Shown piece by piece: positions 1 to 8,749 of a stretch of 64,000 nucleotides of DNA. Numbering within the stretch: the stretch's first letter is position 1; each line of letters begins with the position of its first letter. A model generated the notes under the pieces. The model was not told where the DNA came from and made no database searches. It was given only the letters and a program-made list of their open reading frames with translations. Origin of the DNA: Spirochaetales bacterium (GTDB taxonomy: Bacteria > Spirochaetota > Spirochaetia > UBA9216); assembly GCA_016839055.1 (NCBI GenBank), contig JAEKNX010000019.1, positions 1 to 64,000 of the forward strand. The letters run 5' to 3'. The translations under genes and the position numbers were made by a program.

Positions 1-37
1 CTTTGGAATTCTTTCACACAATTATATTTCGGGATAA

Positions 38-364
38 ATGAGCTTAAATCTTAATTCCTGTGCGGGAGTCAACACCTGGCAGATTCTTCTTTTTCTGATT
101 GTTTCATCGATCCTGCTTATATTTACAAGGCCTGTGGCGGTAGATAAGCTAAAAATCGGAAAAATCAAGACAAACGCCGAGAGTCTGGTTGGACAGCCGG
201 CGTGGGTAATAAAGAAAATCACCCCGGAAGACAAGGGGCAGATCAAAATTAGCGGTCAGATATGGACAGCCGCGGCAGTCGATGACGCCGTTATTGCCGA
301 AGATGAAAAAGTAATAATAGAAAAAATAGAGGGTGTTACACTTTACGTAAGGAGAGAAAAATGA
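38..364 (+). CDS. NfeD-like C-terminal (OB-fold) membrane protein
   Basis: Hydrophobic segment TWQILLFLIVSSILLIFTRP then OB-like LVGQPAWVIKKITPEDKGQIKISGQIWTA; directly upstream of a stomatin-family gene, the classic NfeD/SPFH pairing. N-terminus may be incomplete at the window edge. Confidence 0.75.
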   Translation: MSLNLNSCAGVNTWQILLFLIVSSILLIFTRPVAVDKLKIGKIKTNAESLVGQPAWVIKKITPEDKGQIKISGQIWTAAAVDDAVIAEDEKVIIEKIEGVTLYVRREK

Positions 365-1248
365 ATCTATATCTAATTATCGCAGTTCTTATAGTTATAC
401 TGGTTCTGATAATCAGTAATATCCGCATCGTACCCCAGGCATCAGCCTGTGTAGTTGAAAGACTTGGAGCTTATAATAAAACATGGAGTGTAGGAATCCA
501 TATAAAGATTCCCATTATCGACAAGGTCGCAAAAAAAGTATCCCTTAAAGAAAGTGTCATCGATTTCCCTCCACAGCCTGTAATCACCCGTGACAACATC
601 ACAATGCAGATAGATACGGTAGTATTCTTCCTGATAACTGACCCCAAATTATACGCCTATGGCGTTGATTATCCTATGGCAGCAATAGAAAACCTAACGG
701 CAACTACACTGCGTAACATCATCGGCGAGCTCGAACTTGATGAAACACTTACCTCACGTGATCTCATCAATACCCGGATGAGAACTATTCTTGACGAGGC
801 AACAGACCCCTGGGGAATTAAGGTTAACCGCGTTGAGGTAAAAAACATTATGCCGCCGCCGGATATCCAGGAAGCAATGGAAAAGCAGATGAGAGCCGAA
901 CGGGAACGTAGAGAATCAATTATCCGCGCCGAAGGCGAGAAACGCTCAGCAATCCTTGTTGCCGAAGGCCATAAGGAAGCCGTTATCCTCGAAGCCGAGG
1001 CCCAGAAAGAAGCCGCAATAAGATCCGCCGAGGGGGAGGCTGAAGCCATCCTCACGGTTCAGAAAGCGACGGCCGAAGGTCTTGAAAGAATCAAGTCTGT
1101 ACATGCCGATGAAGCACTTATTAAATTAAAGAGCCTTGAAACCCTTGCGGTGGTAGCCAATGGACAGGCAACCAAGCTCATCATCCCGGCCGATTTCCAG
1201 AACATGGCGGGACTCGTCACCTCTTTTAAAGAAATGATAGACAAATAA
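361..1248 (+). CDS. SPFH/Band 7/stomatin-family protein (QmcA-like)
   Basis: N-terminal TM, IRIVPQASACVVERLGAYNKTWSVGIHIKIP, and alanine/glutamate-rich coiled-coil AEGEKRSAILVAEGHKEA; overlaps NfeD stop. Confidence 0.92.
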   Translation: MNLYLIIAVLIVILVLIISNIRIVPQASACVVERLGAYNKTWSVGIHIKIPIIDKVAKKVSLKESVIDFPPQPVITRDNITMQIDTVVFFLITDPKLYAYGVDYPMAAIENLTATTLRNIIGELELDETLTSRDLINTRMRTILDEATDPWGIKVNRVEVKNIMPPPDIQEAMEKQMRAERERRESIIRAEGEKRSAILVAEGHKEAVILEAEAQKEAAIRSAEGEAEAILTVQKATAEGLERIKSVHADEALIKLKSLETLAVVANGQATKLIIPADFQNMAGLVTSFKEMIDK

Positions 1249-1275
1249 ACAGGCTTCTTTTAAAATCAGAATTCT

Positions 1276-1314
1276 ATAAAAACCGGATGATACTTCAAAG
1301 TCGTCCGGTTTTTG
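1276..1314. terminator. Bidirectional intrinsic terminator between convergent genes
   Basis: aaaaaccggatga-tacttcaaag-tcgtccggttttt inverted repeat with A/T tracts on both sides. Confidence 0.75.
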
Positions 1315-1319
1315 AATCT

Positions 1320-3194
1320 TCATTCTGAATGACCGTCGGGTATTGTAATAATGAACGAGGCTCCCTCCTCAGGTTCACTTTTAATCAGAATCTTTCCGTT
1401 GATTAATTCTAAATACTCCATTGCAGTAGGTAAACCGATACCTGAATTCTTTTTATCAAAAATACCTTTTTGAATAATTGGTTTTTTAGCAATAATACTT
1501 TCGACAATTTCAGAAGACATACCTATTCCATTATCAGTTATTTTCACTACTACAGCGGCAGTATCTTTTTCACAGGATATTTTCACAATCCCGTTTTGAT
1601 AGCTGTATTTCACCGCATTCTGAATGATATTCCGAAAAATGAACATAATGATATTCACATCGCTGATCAACAAAAGCTCACGAGGCATATAAAATTCAAA
1701 ACCAATATTCCCCTGATTAAATTTATATGTATCTGCTATTGATTTCAATGACTCCACTAAATCTATTTCAGAGATGAATACCTCAGGACTTTTTTCAAAT
1801 TGATTCTTACCCCAATACAGGAGATCTTCAAGTAAATTAGAGGTTTTGTCCGCACAATAAAACATTTCCTGCTTCAATAAATCTTCACGCTGTGTATTTA
1901 AATTCAGATTTTTATTCCTGAGCATAATTGAAGCATTAACCATCGAACCAATGAAATTCCGTAAATCATGTGCAAGAATTGAGAAAAATGTATTGTTTTT
2001 GTTTATGATATCTCTCAGTTTTGTATTAGCTTCTTTTAATTCTTTTGTTTGAGTATCCACCATCTGCAAAAGTTCTAAATTTCTTTTACGCCTTATAAAC
2101 AACCCAAAAGTTAAAATAAATGAAATTATAAGGAGGAGGAATAAAATAACAACGATTATTTTAAAAACTAATTCATCTTTTTGCGGAAGGTTGAGTATTT
2201 TACTGTTTACAGGAAGCTCTGCTCTGCTGATATTAAATTTCTGCATCTCATTGTAATCAAAAACATAACTGTTCTCAATCTCGTTAAACTGGCTCATCCC
2301 GCCGGCTATTCCATCATCCATGATATCTTCCGCCATAAGGGCTGCATTTTCCCCCTGTTCGTAGCCTCTGGTGATTTTTCCGCCGAATAAACCTTTATTC
2401 TCATAAAAATCCCAGGAACCAAAAACAGGAACCCTGGCTACAGAATGAATTTCTGATATGCCCTTTGTATATGAGATAAAATTACCTTCATAATCACGAT
2501 TCAAAACTAAGAGATAAATAATAAAACTCTCATCAAGGGAGCTGACTTTTTCCCTTAAACTCTCAATAGTAAAATCCGACAGAATTTCAAAATTAAGCTG
2601 ATTTTCAAACTTTGGTAAAATTCTCTTCAGCTCTTCCATGATAGCCTTTCCAGTTAGGGTATTATCATTAACAACTAATACATTGGTCCGATCAGGGAAG
2701 ATCTTTAAGGCAGCATTAATAGTGCCTTCATGATCCGCTTTCTCATTATATCCGTAGAAATTCGGATAGTTCGACAGCTCCTCTTTTTCAAGATCGTTAA
2801 CACCGCAAAACACCACTGGAATTCCAGAATAAAACTTATCACCATTCTTCTGCATGAAATTAAAAGCCGCATTATCAACTGTGATGACAACATCAAATAG
2901 ATTTTTTTTCGCTTTAACCTGATACAACTTTTCAAGGAAGCTTGAGTATTCTTCATCGAAGTTTCTCTTAGTATCTAAATACTCAATAACAAGATTCACA
3001 TCCGCTCTTTTGTCAAAAACACTTATAATTCCCTTTGAAACGTTATCAGTCCACTCTAACCCCTGATGATAACTTTGCAGGATAAGAATATTTTTCTCTT
3101 TTGCAGGAGTCCACTCTTCCGCGGAAACTGAAAATATCGAGACAATTATCAGTAGTGCAGCCATTAAAAAACGGCAAAATCTATGACTTAGCAT
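1320..3194 (-). CDS. Sensor histidine kinase with N-terminal ABC-type substrate-binding (periplasmic) domain
   Basis: Signal peptide, NILILQSYHQGLEWTDNVSKGI binding-protein-like region, TM VVILFLLLIISFILTFGLFI, H-box FFSILAHDLRNFIGS, N-box IIQNAVKYS, G-box DNGIGM / SGIGLPTA. Confidence 0.85.
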   Translation of the reverse strand: MLSHRFCRFLMAALLIIVSIFSVSAEEWTPAKEKNILILQSYHQGLEWTDNVSKGIISVFDKRADVNLVIEYLDTKRNFDEEYSSFLEKLYQVKAKKNLFDVVITVDNAAFNFMQKNGDKFYSGIPVVFCGVNDLEKEELSNYPNFYGYNEKADHEGTINAALKIFPDRTNVLVVNDNTLTGKAIMEELKRILPKFENQLNFEILSDFTIESLREKVSSLDESFIIYLLVLNRDYEGNFISYTKGISEIHSVARVPVFGSWDFYENKGLFGGKITRGYEQGENAALMAEDIMDDGIAGGMSQFNEIENSYVFDYNEMQKFNISRAELPVNSKILNLPQKDELVFKIIVVILFLLLIISFILTFGLFIRRKRNLELLQMVDTQTKELKEANTKLRDIINKNNTFFSILAHDLRNFIGSMVNASIMLRNKNLNLNTQREDLLKQEMFYCADKTSNLLEDLLYWGKNQFEKSPEVFISEIDLVESLKSIADTYKFNQGNIGFEFYMPRELLLISDVNIIMFIFRNIIQNAVKYSYQNGIVKISCEKDTAAVVVKITDNGIGMSSEIVESIIAKKPIIQKGIFDKKNSGIGLPTAMEYLELINGKILIKSEPEEGASFIITIPDGHSE

Positions 3195-3528
3195 GAAAAA
3201 ACCTACTAATCCCCCTGCTCCTATAAGAAATAAACTATTCCAGCAATCATCGATGATAGCAATAGCTAAGTCAAGGGTTGGAAGGAACTATCCTTACTGT
3301 TTATACAAACTAATCAATGCTGTCTGCATTTCAATCAAAAGATGCGAACCTGAATAAGATGAAGGGATAATTTAGATTAGTTATTTTCACCCAAAACTTG
3401 CCAGCACCCCAGTCACTGCTATCGGCGAAGCTCCTGTTCTGTCTGAAAAACCGGCTCCTTCCAGAGACGGTGGTCTTTTTTTGAGAGATTCAATCGTCTA
3501 TGTGCTAAACTAAAAAAGGAGGATCTCT

Positions 3529-4107
3529 ATGAAAAGAATACTTATTATGCTGATCTTCGTTGCTGTTCTATCACCAGCCTTTGCAGAAGATAAGCAGGGG
3601 CTCCGAATCGATGCCGGTGCAGGACTTTACGGCTCCATTTATTCGACCTATATATCTGTAAATCCTGAACTTCTTTATGATTTTGGATTTTTTGCTGTCG
3701 GCGGCGGCCTTAATGCTCTCTACGGTCTATCGTTTTCAGACTTTTATGCAGCCCCCTACGCGGAAATTGAACTCGGCATCTTTTATATTGACGGCGGTAT
3801 TGTGCTGCCGCTTAATGAACCAAACCCCGAAGCTGTTTCAAATGGCTATATCACCCCGGAAAGCGGGACAAGCCCGCTCCCCTATGTGATGATCGGCCTG
3901 GCCGGACCGATAATACCAATAGGCGCCGGGCATATTGGTATAGATTTATCACTTGGGATAATACCAACGGCAAGTCCGGTTATAGCGGTTGACAGCTCGG
4001 ATAATATTTTTGCAAACATCATTGGAACCATCTTCATATCAATGTTTTCTGCAGCGGCTGATTCAATCAAAGCCGGAGCTTCAATTTACTACACCGTAAC
4101 CTTTTAG
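3529..4107 (+). CDS. Hypothetical secreted/outer-membrane-like protein
   Basis: Signal peptide MKRILIMLIFVAVLSPAFA, glycine/aromatic alternating segments; RBS aaaggaggat upstream. Confidence 0.6.
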   Translation: MKRILIMLIFVAVLSPAFAEDKQGLRIDAGAGLYGSIYSTYISVNPELLYDFGFFAVGGGLNALYGLSFSDFYAAPYAEIELGIFYIDGGIVLPLNEPNPEAVSNGYITPESGTSPLPYVMIGLAGPIIPIGAGHIGIDLSLGIIPTASPVIAVDSSDNIFANIIGTIFISMFSAAADSIKAGASIYYTVTF

Positions 4108-4177
4108 TAATTTTGTCACCCGACCCATATTGACGAAAGAGCTATAATATGGTCTTATGTACAGACGAAAAAATGTC

Positions 4178-4251
4178 GGGCCTATAGCTCAGTTGGTTAG
4201 AGCACCTGACTCATAATCAGGTGGTCCAAGGTTCAAGTCCTTGTGGGCCCA
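4178..4251 (+). tRNA. tRNA with CAU anticodon (Met or Ile2)
   Basis: GGGCCTA acceptor, TAGCTCAGTTGGTTAGAGCA D-arm, CCTGACTCATAATCAGG anticodon arm, CAAGGTTCAAGTCCTTG T-arm, TGGGCCC-A 3' end. Elongator Met versus Ile2 (lysidine) cannot be decided by eye. Confidence 0.92.
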
Positions 4252-4257
4252 TTAAAA

Positions 4258-4296
4258 AACCGGATAGTACTTCATGTACTGTCCGGTTTTTTATTT
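4258..4296 (+). terminator. Intrinsic terminator downstream of tRNA
   Basis: aaccggatagtacttcatgtactgtccggttttttattt hairpin followed by T-tract. Confidence 0.8.
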
Positions 4297-4309
4297 GGGC
4301 TGGGCCCCG

Positions 4310-4411
4310 AGGACTTGAACCGAAACATCGGCGCGAACACCTGGAGCGCAAACCGGCACGACGCCGGTTTAGATGTAGAGGCGGCCTGGAGCACTGAGGC
4401 ACGAAGCCGAG
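4310..4411. repeat. 102-bp repeat, copy 1 (tRNA-associated structured repeat)
   Basis: aggacttgaaccgaaacatcggcgcg...gaggcacgaagccgag; identical by eye to 4501..4602. Confidence 0.92.
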
Positions 4412-4421
4412 GTGTGGAAGG

Positions 4422-4440
4422 CAAGTCCTTGTGGGCCCAT
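4422..4440 (+). repeat. Ectopic copy of tRNA 3' end (19 bp)
   Basis: caagtccttgtgggcccat identical to tRNA 3' end plus one flanking base at 4234..4252. Confidence 0.9.
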
Positions 4441-4442
4441 GA

Positions 4443-4485
4443 AAAAGAGAGAATTGCTACATAGTAGTGATTCTCTCTTTTTTTT
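4443..4485 (+). terminator. Terminator-like hairpin after the second tRNA-3'-end copy
   Basis: aaagagagaattgctacatagtagtgattctctctttttttt. Confidence 0.75.
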
Positions 4486-4500
4486 GTGGCTGGAACCATA

Positions 4501-4602
4501 AGGACTTGAACCGAAACATCGGCGCGAACACCTGGAGCGCAAACCGGCACGACGCCGGTTTAGATGTAGAGGCGGCCTGGAGCACTGAGGCACGAAGCCG
4601 AG
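4501..4602. repeat. 102-bp repeat, copy 2
   Basis: Same 102-bp sequence as 4310..4411; followed by a longer GC-rich extension to about 4656. Confidence 0.92.
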
Positions 4603-4656
4603 CGCCAGTGAGGGAGGCGGGTCGGCGGAAGCAGCAGGGATGCTGCGACCAGAGAC

Positions 4657-4674
4657 CAAGTCCTTGTGGCCCAT
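4657..4674 (+). repeat. Third copy of tRNA 3' end, one G shorter
   Basis: caagtccttgtggcccat versus caagtccttgtgggcccat. Confidence 0.85.
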
Positions 4675-4717
4675 GAAAATTCAGTGGCTAACGCAGAGAT
4701 TTCATGGCAAATCTATT

Positions 4718-5418
4718 ATGATTAACCGGGCATTTGAAATTGGACAAATCTTAGAAAAGTTGGAGCAATTCCCCGTCGTAGCAATTATAGGCGCCAGACA
4801 GGTCGGAAAAACAACTTTAACACATCAGATTGAAAAGATAGCAGACCAACTTATGCATAGGTTCGATCTGGAAAATCCTGAAGATCTGGCCCGATTGAAT
4901 GATCCAATGCTTGCACTTAAAAACCTTAAAGGCATTGTAATTCTTGATGAAATTCAGCGCAGAGCTGAGCTGTTTCCTGTTCTTCGTGTATTAGCAGACT
5001 TAGTGTTGCTGATTCAACTGTAAAAAGCTATCTGGATACCGGGCTGCTTCACGGACTTCTGAACCTTACACAACAGGAAGAGTTGGAATCACATCCCAAA
5101 GTTGGTGCCTCAGGGGAAGGATTCGTAATCGACCAATTGCGCCGTCATTTGAGAACGGCATCAAATAAATGCTTTTTTTGGGCAACACATAACGGAGCTG
5201 AACTGGAAATGCTGACAGTAAGAGGAATTTATAAAAGGGGCTTCGAAATTAAACGAACAAGCAGCCCGAAAATTACTCCTTCTATGCGGTCAGCATTACA
5301 GGATTTGAAACTAAACACATTGGATGTAATCCAGGCATGGGAAGATACATTTCAATTATCTGATAATATCCGGGCTGTCTCAATATCAAGACTGCTGGAT
5401 GATATTGAACCTCTCTAA
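4718..5418 (+). pseudogene. Decayed AAA_14/DUF4143-type ATPase
   Basis: Walker A VAIIGARQVGKTTLTHQ and Walker B GIVILDEIQRR in the first ORF (to 5023); the C-terminal part ADSTVKSYLD...HPKVGASGEGFVIDQL...EMLTVRGIYKRGFEIKRT continues in another frame; the central region expected for this family is missing. Confidence 0.8.
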
Positions 5419-5567
5419 GGTCTGCGGGACTTCCTTTTCTTTTCCGCTTTTGGGCGAACATTTCATTCTTCTGTGCAGCTGCAGAAATTAATAAATAATT
5501 GGCGAATCCTCAAGTTCTTCTATATAATTACATATATTTATCTATAAAATTATGGAGAAAAAGAAAT

Positions 5568-7154
5568 ATGGAAAAAATAGAATCCAAAATTATTTCAGTT
5601 ACTGTTTATAGTGACAGGGCTCAGGTCTGTCGTTCGGCCAGCTTCAAACTTGATGATGGAGAACAGATTGTCTGTTTTGACAACCTTCCTGAAAATGTTG
5701 AGCAGAAAAGTATCCGGGTAACAGGAAATGGCAAAGCAGTCCTTCGTGACATCAGTTTCAAGACCATCAATTTCGCAGAACCTCAAAATGATGCAGTAAA
5801 AAAAATGTTAGAACAAAAAAACGTGCTGCATGAAAAATTAGACAAGCAGCGAGCCCTATCAGAGCTTGCCGATCTTGAACGAAATTTTCTCGATAAGATT
5901 ACAGAGAAGCTAACCGCCCCCGAAAAGAAACAGAAATCAGGAGAGTTAAACCCCGATAGCTGGATCAAAATGATTGACTTCTACCGCAATAAGCTTGAGC
6001 TCCTTGAAGAGCAGAAAAGTAAATCAGGAAAGCTGTCAAGATTGCTCAACGATGAGCTTGAAAAAATTGATGAGGATCTTGCCCTGCTTAATACTGGCCG
6101 GGATAGAATCCGCAATCAGGTTGAAGTCACCCTTGAGATGAAGGAATCAGACTCGATTGAGCTGGAACTCTCCTACATGGTTTACGGTCCATGCTGGTAT
6201 CCTGTCTATGATCTTCGGGTTTCAACCGAAGACAAGCAGATGAATATAACCTATAATGCGATGGTGAGTCAGGCAACATCCGAAGACTGGAATGATGTCC
6301 ACCTGAAACTGTCAACCGCTCAGCCCCAGGTGGACGGAACCATCCCGAAACTGTATCCCTGGCATATCAATATGTATTCTCCGAAGCAATTATATTCAAA
6401 AGCCGCGGCCCCGATGAGGATGAAAAAAACAATTATGGGCGAGTCTGAAGTCTGCGAGGAACCAGGTGAGATGATGAAAGCATCAATGAGCATAGCGCCT
6501 CCTGAATCCATAGTAGAAACCCAGGCAACTTCCGTCGTGTTCGCACCGGCCGGAACAAACACGATAGTCAGTGATAATACACCTTACCGGGTTACTGTCC
6601 TGATTAAGGATTTTCCAGCCGAATTCAGGTATGAAAGCGTACCGAAGCTGTCCCCCTATACTTATCTCAAGGCTAAGGTTAAAAACAACAGTGAATATCC
6701 TCTACTCGCGGGCGACAGCAATATATTTATGGATAATAATTTTGTCGCCAACGCTTATCTTAAAACCGTAGCCCCTGAAGAGGAGTTCTGGACATCGCTC
6801 GGAATCGATGAAGGTATTAAAGTCGAGCGTAAATTCATCCGGAAATATGAGAAGGAAGAGGGCCTAATAAGCAAAAAGACGAAATTCATCTATGAATACA
6901 GACTGATAATTGAAAACAAGCGTAAAACCAGTGAAGACCTGATACTGCAGGAGCAAATCCCTATTACCGGACATCAGGATATAACTGTTGAACTTATCGC
7001 TCCGAAGATTAATAAGGAGAGCAGCAGCTTGAAGCTTACAGATGAAAATATCATAGAATGGCAGCTGTTGCCGGATGCAGGTGAAAAAATTGAATTTCCA
7101 TTTTCTTTTTCGATAGATTACCCGCGGAACAGCCAGGTGGCCGGCCTGGACTAA
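5568..7154 (+). CDS. DUF4139 domain-containing (mucoidy inhibitor MuiA-like) protein
   Basis: MEKIESKIISVTVYSDRAQVCRSASFKLDDGEQIVCFDNLPENVEQKSIRVTG plus C-terminal EYRLIIENKRKTSEDLILQEQIPI; internal ATG at 5568 follows RBS ggagaaa, so the longer ORF start is unlikely. Confidence 0.85.
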   Translation: MEKIESKIISVTVYSDRAQVCRSASFKLDDGEQIVCFDNLPENVEQKSIRVTGNGKAVLRDISFKTINFAEPQNDAVKKMLEQKNVLHEKLDKQRALSELADLERNFLDKITEKLTAPEKKQKSGELNPDSWIKMIDFYRNKLELLEEQKSKSGKLSRLLNDELEKIDEDLALLNTGRDRIRNQVEVTLEMKESDSIELELSYMVYGPCWYPVYDLRVSTEDKQMNITYNAMVSQATSEDWNDVHLKLSTAQPQVDGTIPKLYPWHINMYSPKQLYSKAAAPMRMKKTIMGESEVCEEPGEMMKASMSIAPPESIVETQATSVVFAPAGTNTIVSDNTPYRVTVLIKDFPAEFRYESVPKLSPYTYLKAKVKNNSEYPLLAGDSNIFMDNNFVANAYLKTVAPEEEFWTSLGIDEGIKVERKFIRKYEKEEGLISKKTKFIYEYRLIIENKRKTSEDLILQEQIPITGHQDITVELIAPKINKESSSLKLTDENIIEWQLLPDAGEKIEFPFSFSIDYPRNSQVAGLD

Positions 7155-7194
7155 TGCTTCATCACGGAAACTGAGCCAGTTTATCTACGTCTCT

Positions 7195-8718
7195 TCATTT
7201 GAAGGATTGCAGTTTAATATTAAGATTATCAAGCGCATTGTCTGTGCTCCGATGCCAGATATTCTTCCTGTTTGTGAGTTTCAAGCGGGTGGCAGATTGG
7301 ATGTGGGCGTACATTGACTGCTGCTTCTTAAGAAGTAGATAGCTGCTCTTTTCTTTCGGTCCATAGAGTTCATTAATACGTATTTCCACCTGCTCATCGA
7401 GCACTTTTATATAGGATTCACTTATAAGCTTGTAGTTATACTGAACAAGCTGCAGATATTCTAAAGCAATTCTATCAATCTGCTTCAATTCCAACATCTC
7501 GTCGATTATCTGTGAAAAATCATCGATAGCTGTTTCATAATACAGCGAATTAAATATTTTCCTTGTCTTATCAATCTGCTCGAGCAGGTTGTTGCACTTG
7601 ATCAAAAGAGCTCTGCCGGAGGCAGTGTCTCTACACTCCTTACTCTCCAGATTTTTTACTGCCCCTGAGGCGACATCAAGAGCTGCCTCAAATATCCTGG
7701 TCTTCCACAATTTCTTTTCTATACAGAGATAGAGTTCATCCATTAACTCACGGAGCTTGAGCCTGAGAACTTCCTCAGGCAGGAAAATTATATCATAGAC
7801 AACCAGGCTGATTCCCTTAAATTCAACTGTCCCGATGTTAAAAAAATCAATCCTTGAGAAAAAATCATCCTTCTCTTCCTTCATTGAAGCCAGGAATTTC
7901 TGATATACGTGGTTTGTAATCATTATCCTGTTGCGTTCAGGACTAATCCTGTTGGCCTTGGCCTGCAGTCTCGCCGCGGTATTTACTATATCACCCGAGA
8001 TATCGCCGTCACCTGTAATTACAAGCGGAGTAAACTTCTGTCCTCCGGCAATCCCGGCTGATATCTGGAATTTAGGAAGAACGGTACCGGGCAACTTTTT
8101 ACTCAAGACGGTATTCCTGAATGAGCGGCCCTGCGTGTTAAAATAATCAATAATATTCAGCACTGATTTAAGTACATCCGGAGCCGAAGCTCCGAGTATC
8201 AGAATCTCATCCCCCTGTGCCCTCTTGCTTATCACCCCGGCTTCTGAGCAAATAGCATTAACATCCTCATAAATCATACGATCAAGCAGGACTACCATCG
8301 ACATGTTGCGCTTTTTATCATGACAGTATTTTGTATATCCGTGAATATCCAGAAGTCCCAGGTAGATATCAGGAATCGACATTGCCCTCTTCAGATCACC
8401 TCCGAAACGAAACGTTTTGTCTGCCATAACAATTTCCCGCCATAACCAGGGATGGGTTTTCGGCGTAATATCCTTGAAAAACCCCCAGTATAATTTTCGC
8501 TGCAGTTCAAATGATCTAAAAAGATATTTCCGGAGTACCGCAGAGTCGGGTATTTTAGAGACATATTCTTTTAATGATTCAAAGGTCTTTAGTTCACCAG
8601 CTATGACTTTTTCATATAATTGCAGAAGCAATTTGTTTTCCGATGTGTTTATATCAAAAATATGGATGTGCTCAACTTCTCCATTCATGATATCTATATT
8701 ATCGGATAGATGAGTCAA
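7195..8718 (-). CDS. Soluble class III adenylate/guanylate cyclase domain protein
   Basis: LGLLDIHGYTKYCHDKK, QGDEILILGASAPDVL, ITGDGDISGDIVNTAARLQAKA, FFNIGTVEFKGI are class III cyclase catalytic-domain motifs; no TM segment. Confidence 0.8.
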   Translation of the reverse strand: MTHLSDNIDIMNGEVEHIHIFDINTSENKLLLQLYEKVIAGELKTFESLKEYVSKIPDSAVLRKYLFRSFELQRKLYWGFFKDITPKTHPWLWREIVMADKTFRFGGDLKRAMSIPDIYLGLLDIHGYTKYCHDKKRNMSMVVLLDRMIYEDVNAICSEAGVISKRAQGDEILILGASAPDVLKSVLNIIDYFNTQGRSFRNTVLSKKLPGTVLPKFQISAGIAGGQKFTPLVITGDGDISGDIVNTAARLQAKANRISPERNRIMITNHVYQKFLASMKEEKDDFFSRIDFFNIGTVEFKGISLVVYDIIFLPEEVLRLKLRELMDELYLCIEKKLWKTRIFEAALDVASGAVKNLESKECRDTASGRALLIKCNNLLEQIDKTRKIFNSLYYETAIDDFSQIIDEMLELKQIDRIALEYLQLVQYNYKLISESYIKVLDEQVEIRINELYGPKEKSSYLLLKKQQSMYAHIQSATRLKLTNRKNIWHRSTDNALDNLNIKLQSFK

Positions 8719-8749
8719 TCAGTTTATTATTTGCCGACCAGGCGGGAGG

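Noticed and set aside
4310-4602. Possible CRISPR array (two identical repeats)
   Set aside because: Only two 102-bp copies, with the interval made of tRNA-3'-end and terminator sequence; no cas genes.
4217-4676. Overlapping ORFs 4217-4402, 4243-4464, 4272-4550, 4369-4674 and 4467-4676 sharing similar peptides
   Set aside because: They arise from the GC-rich 102-bp repeat and tRNA-end copies read in several frames; no coding signature or RBS. Treated as non-coding repeat.
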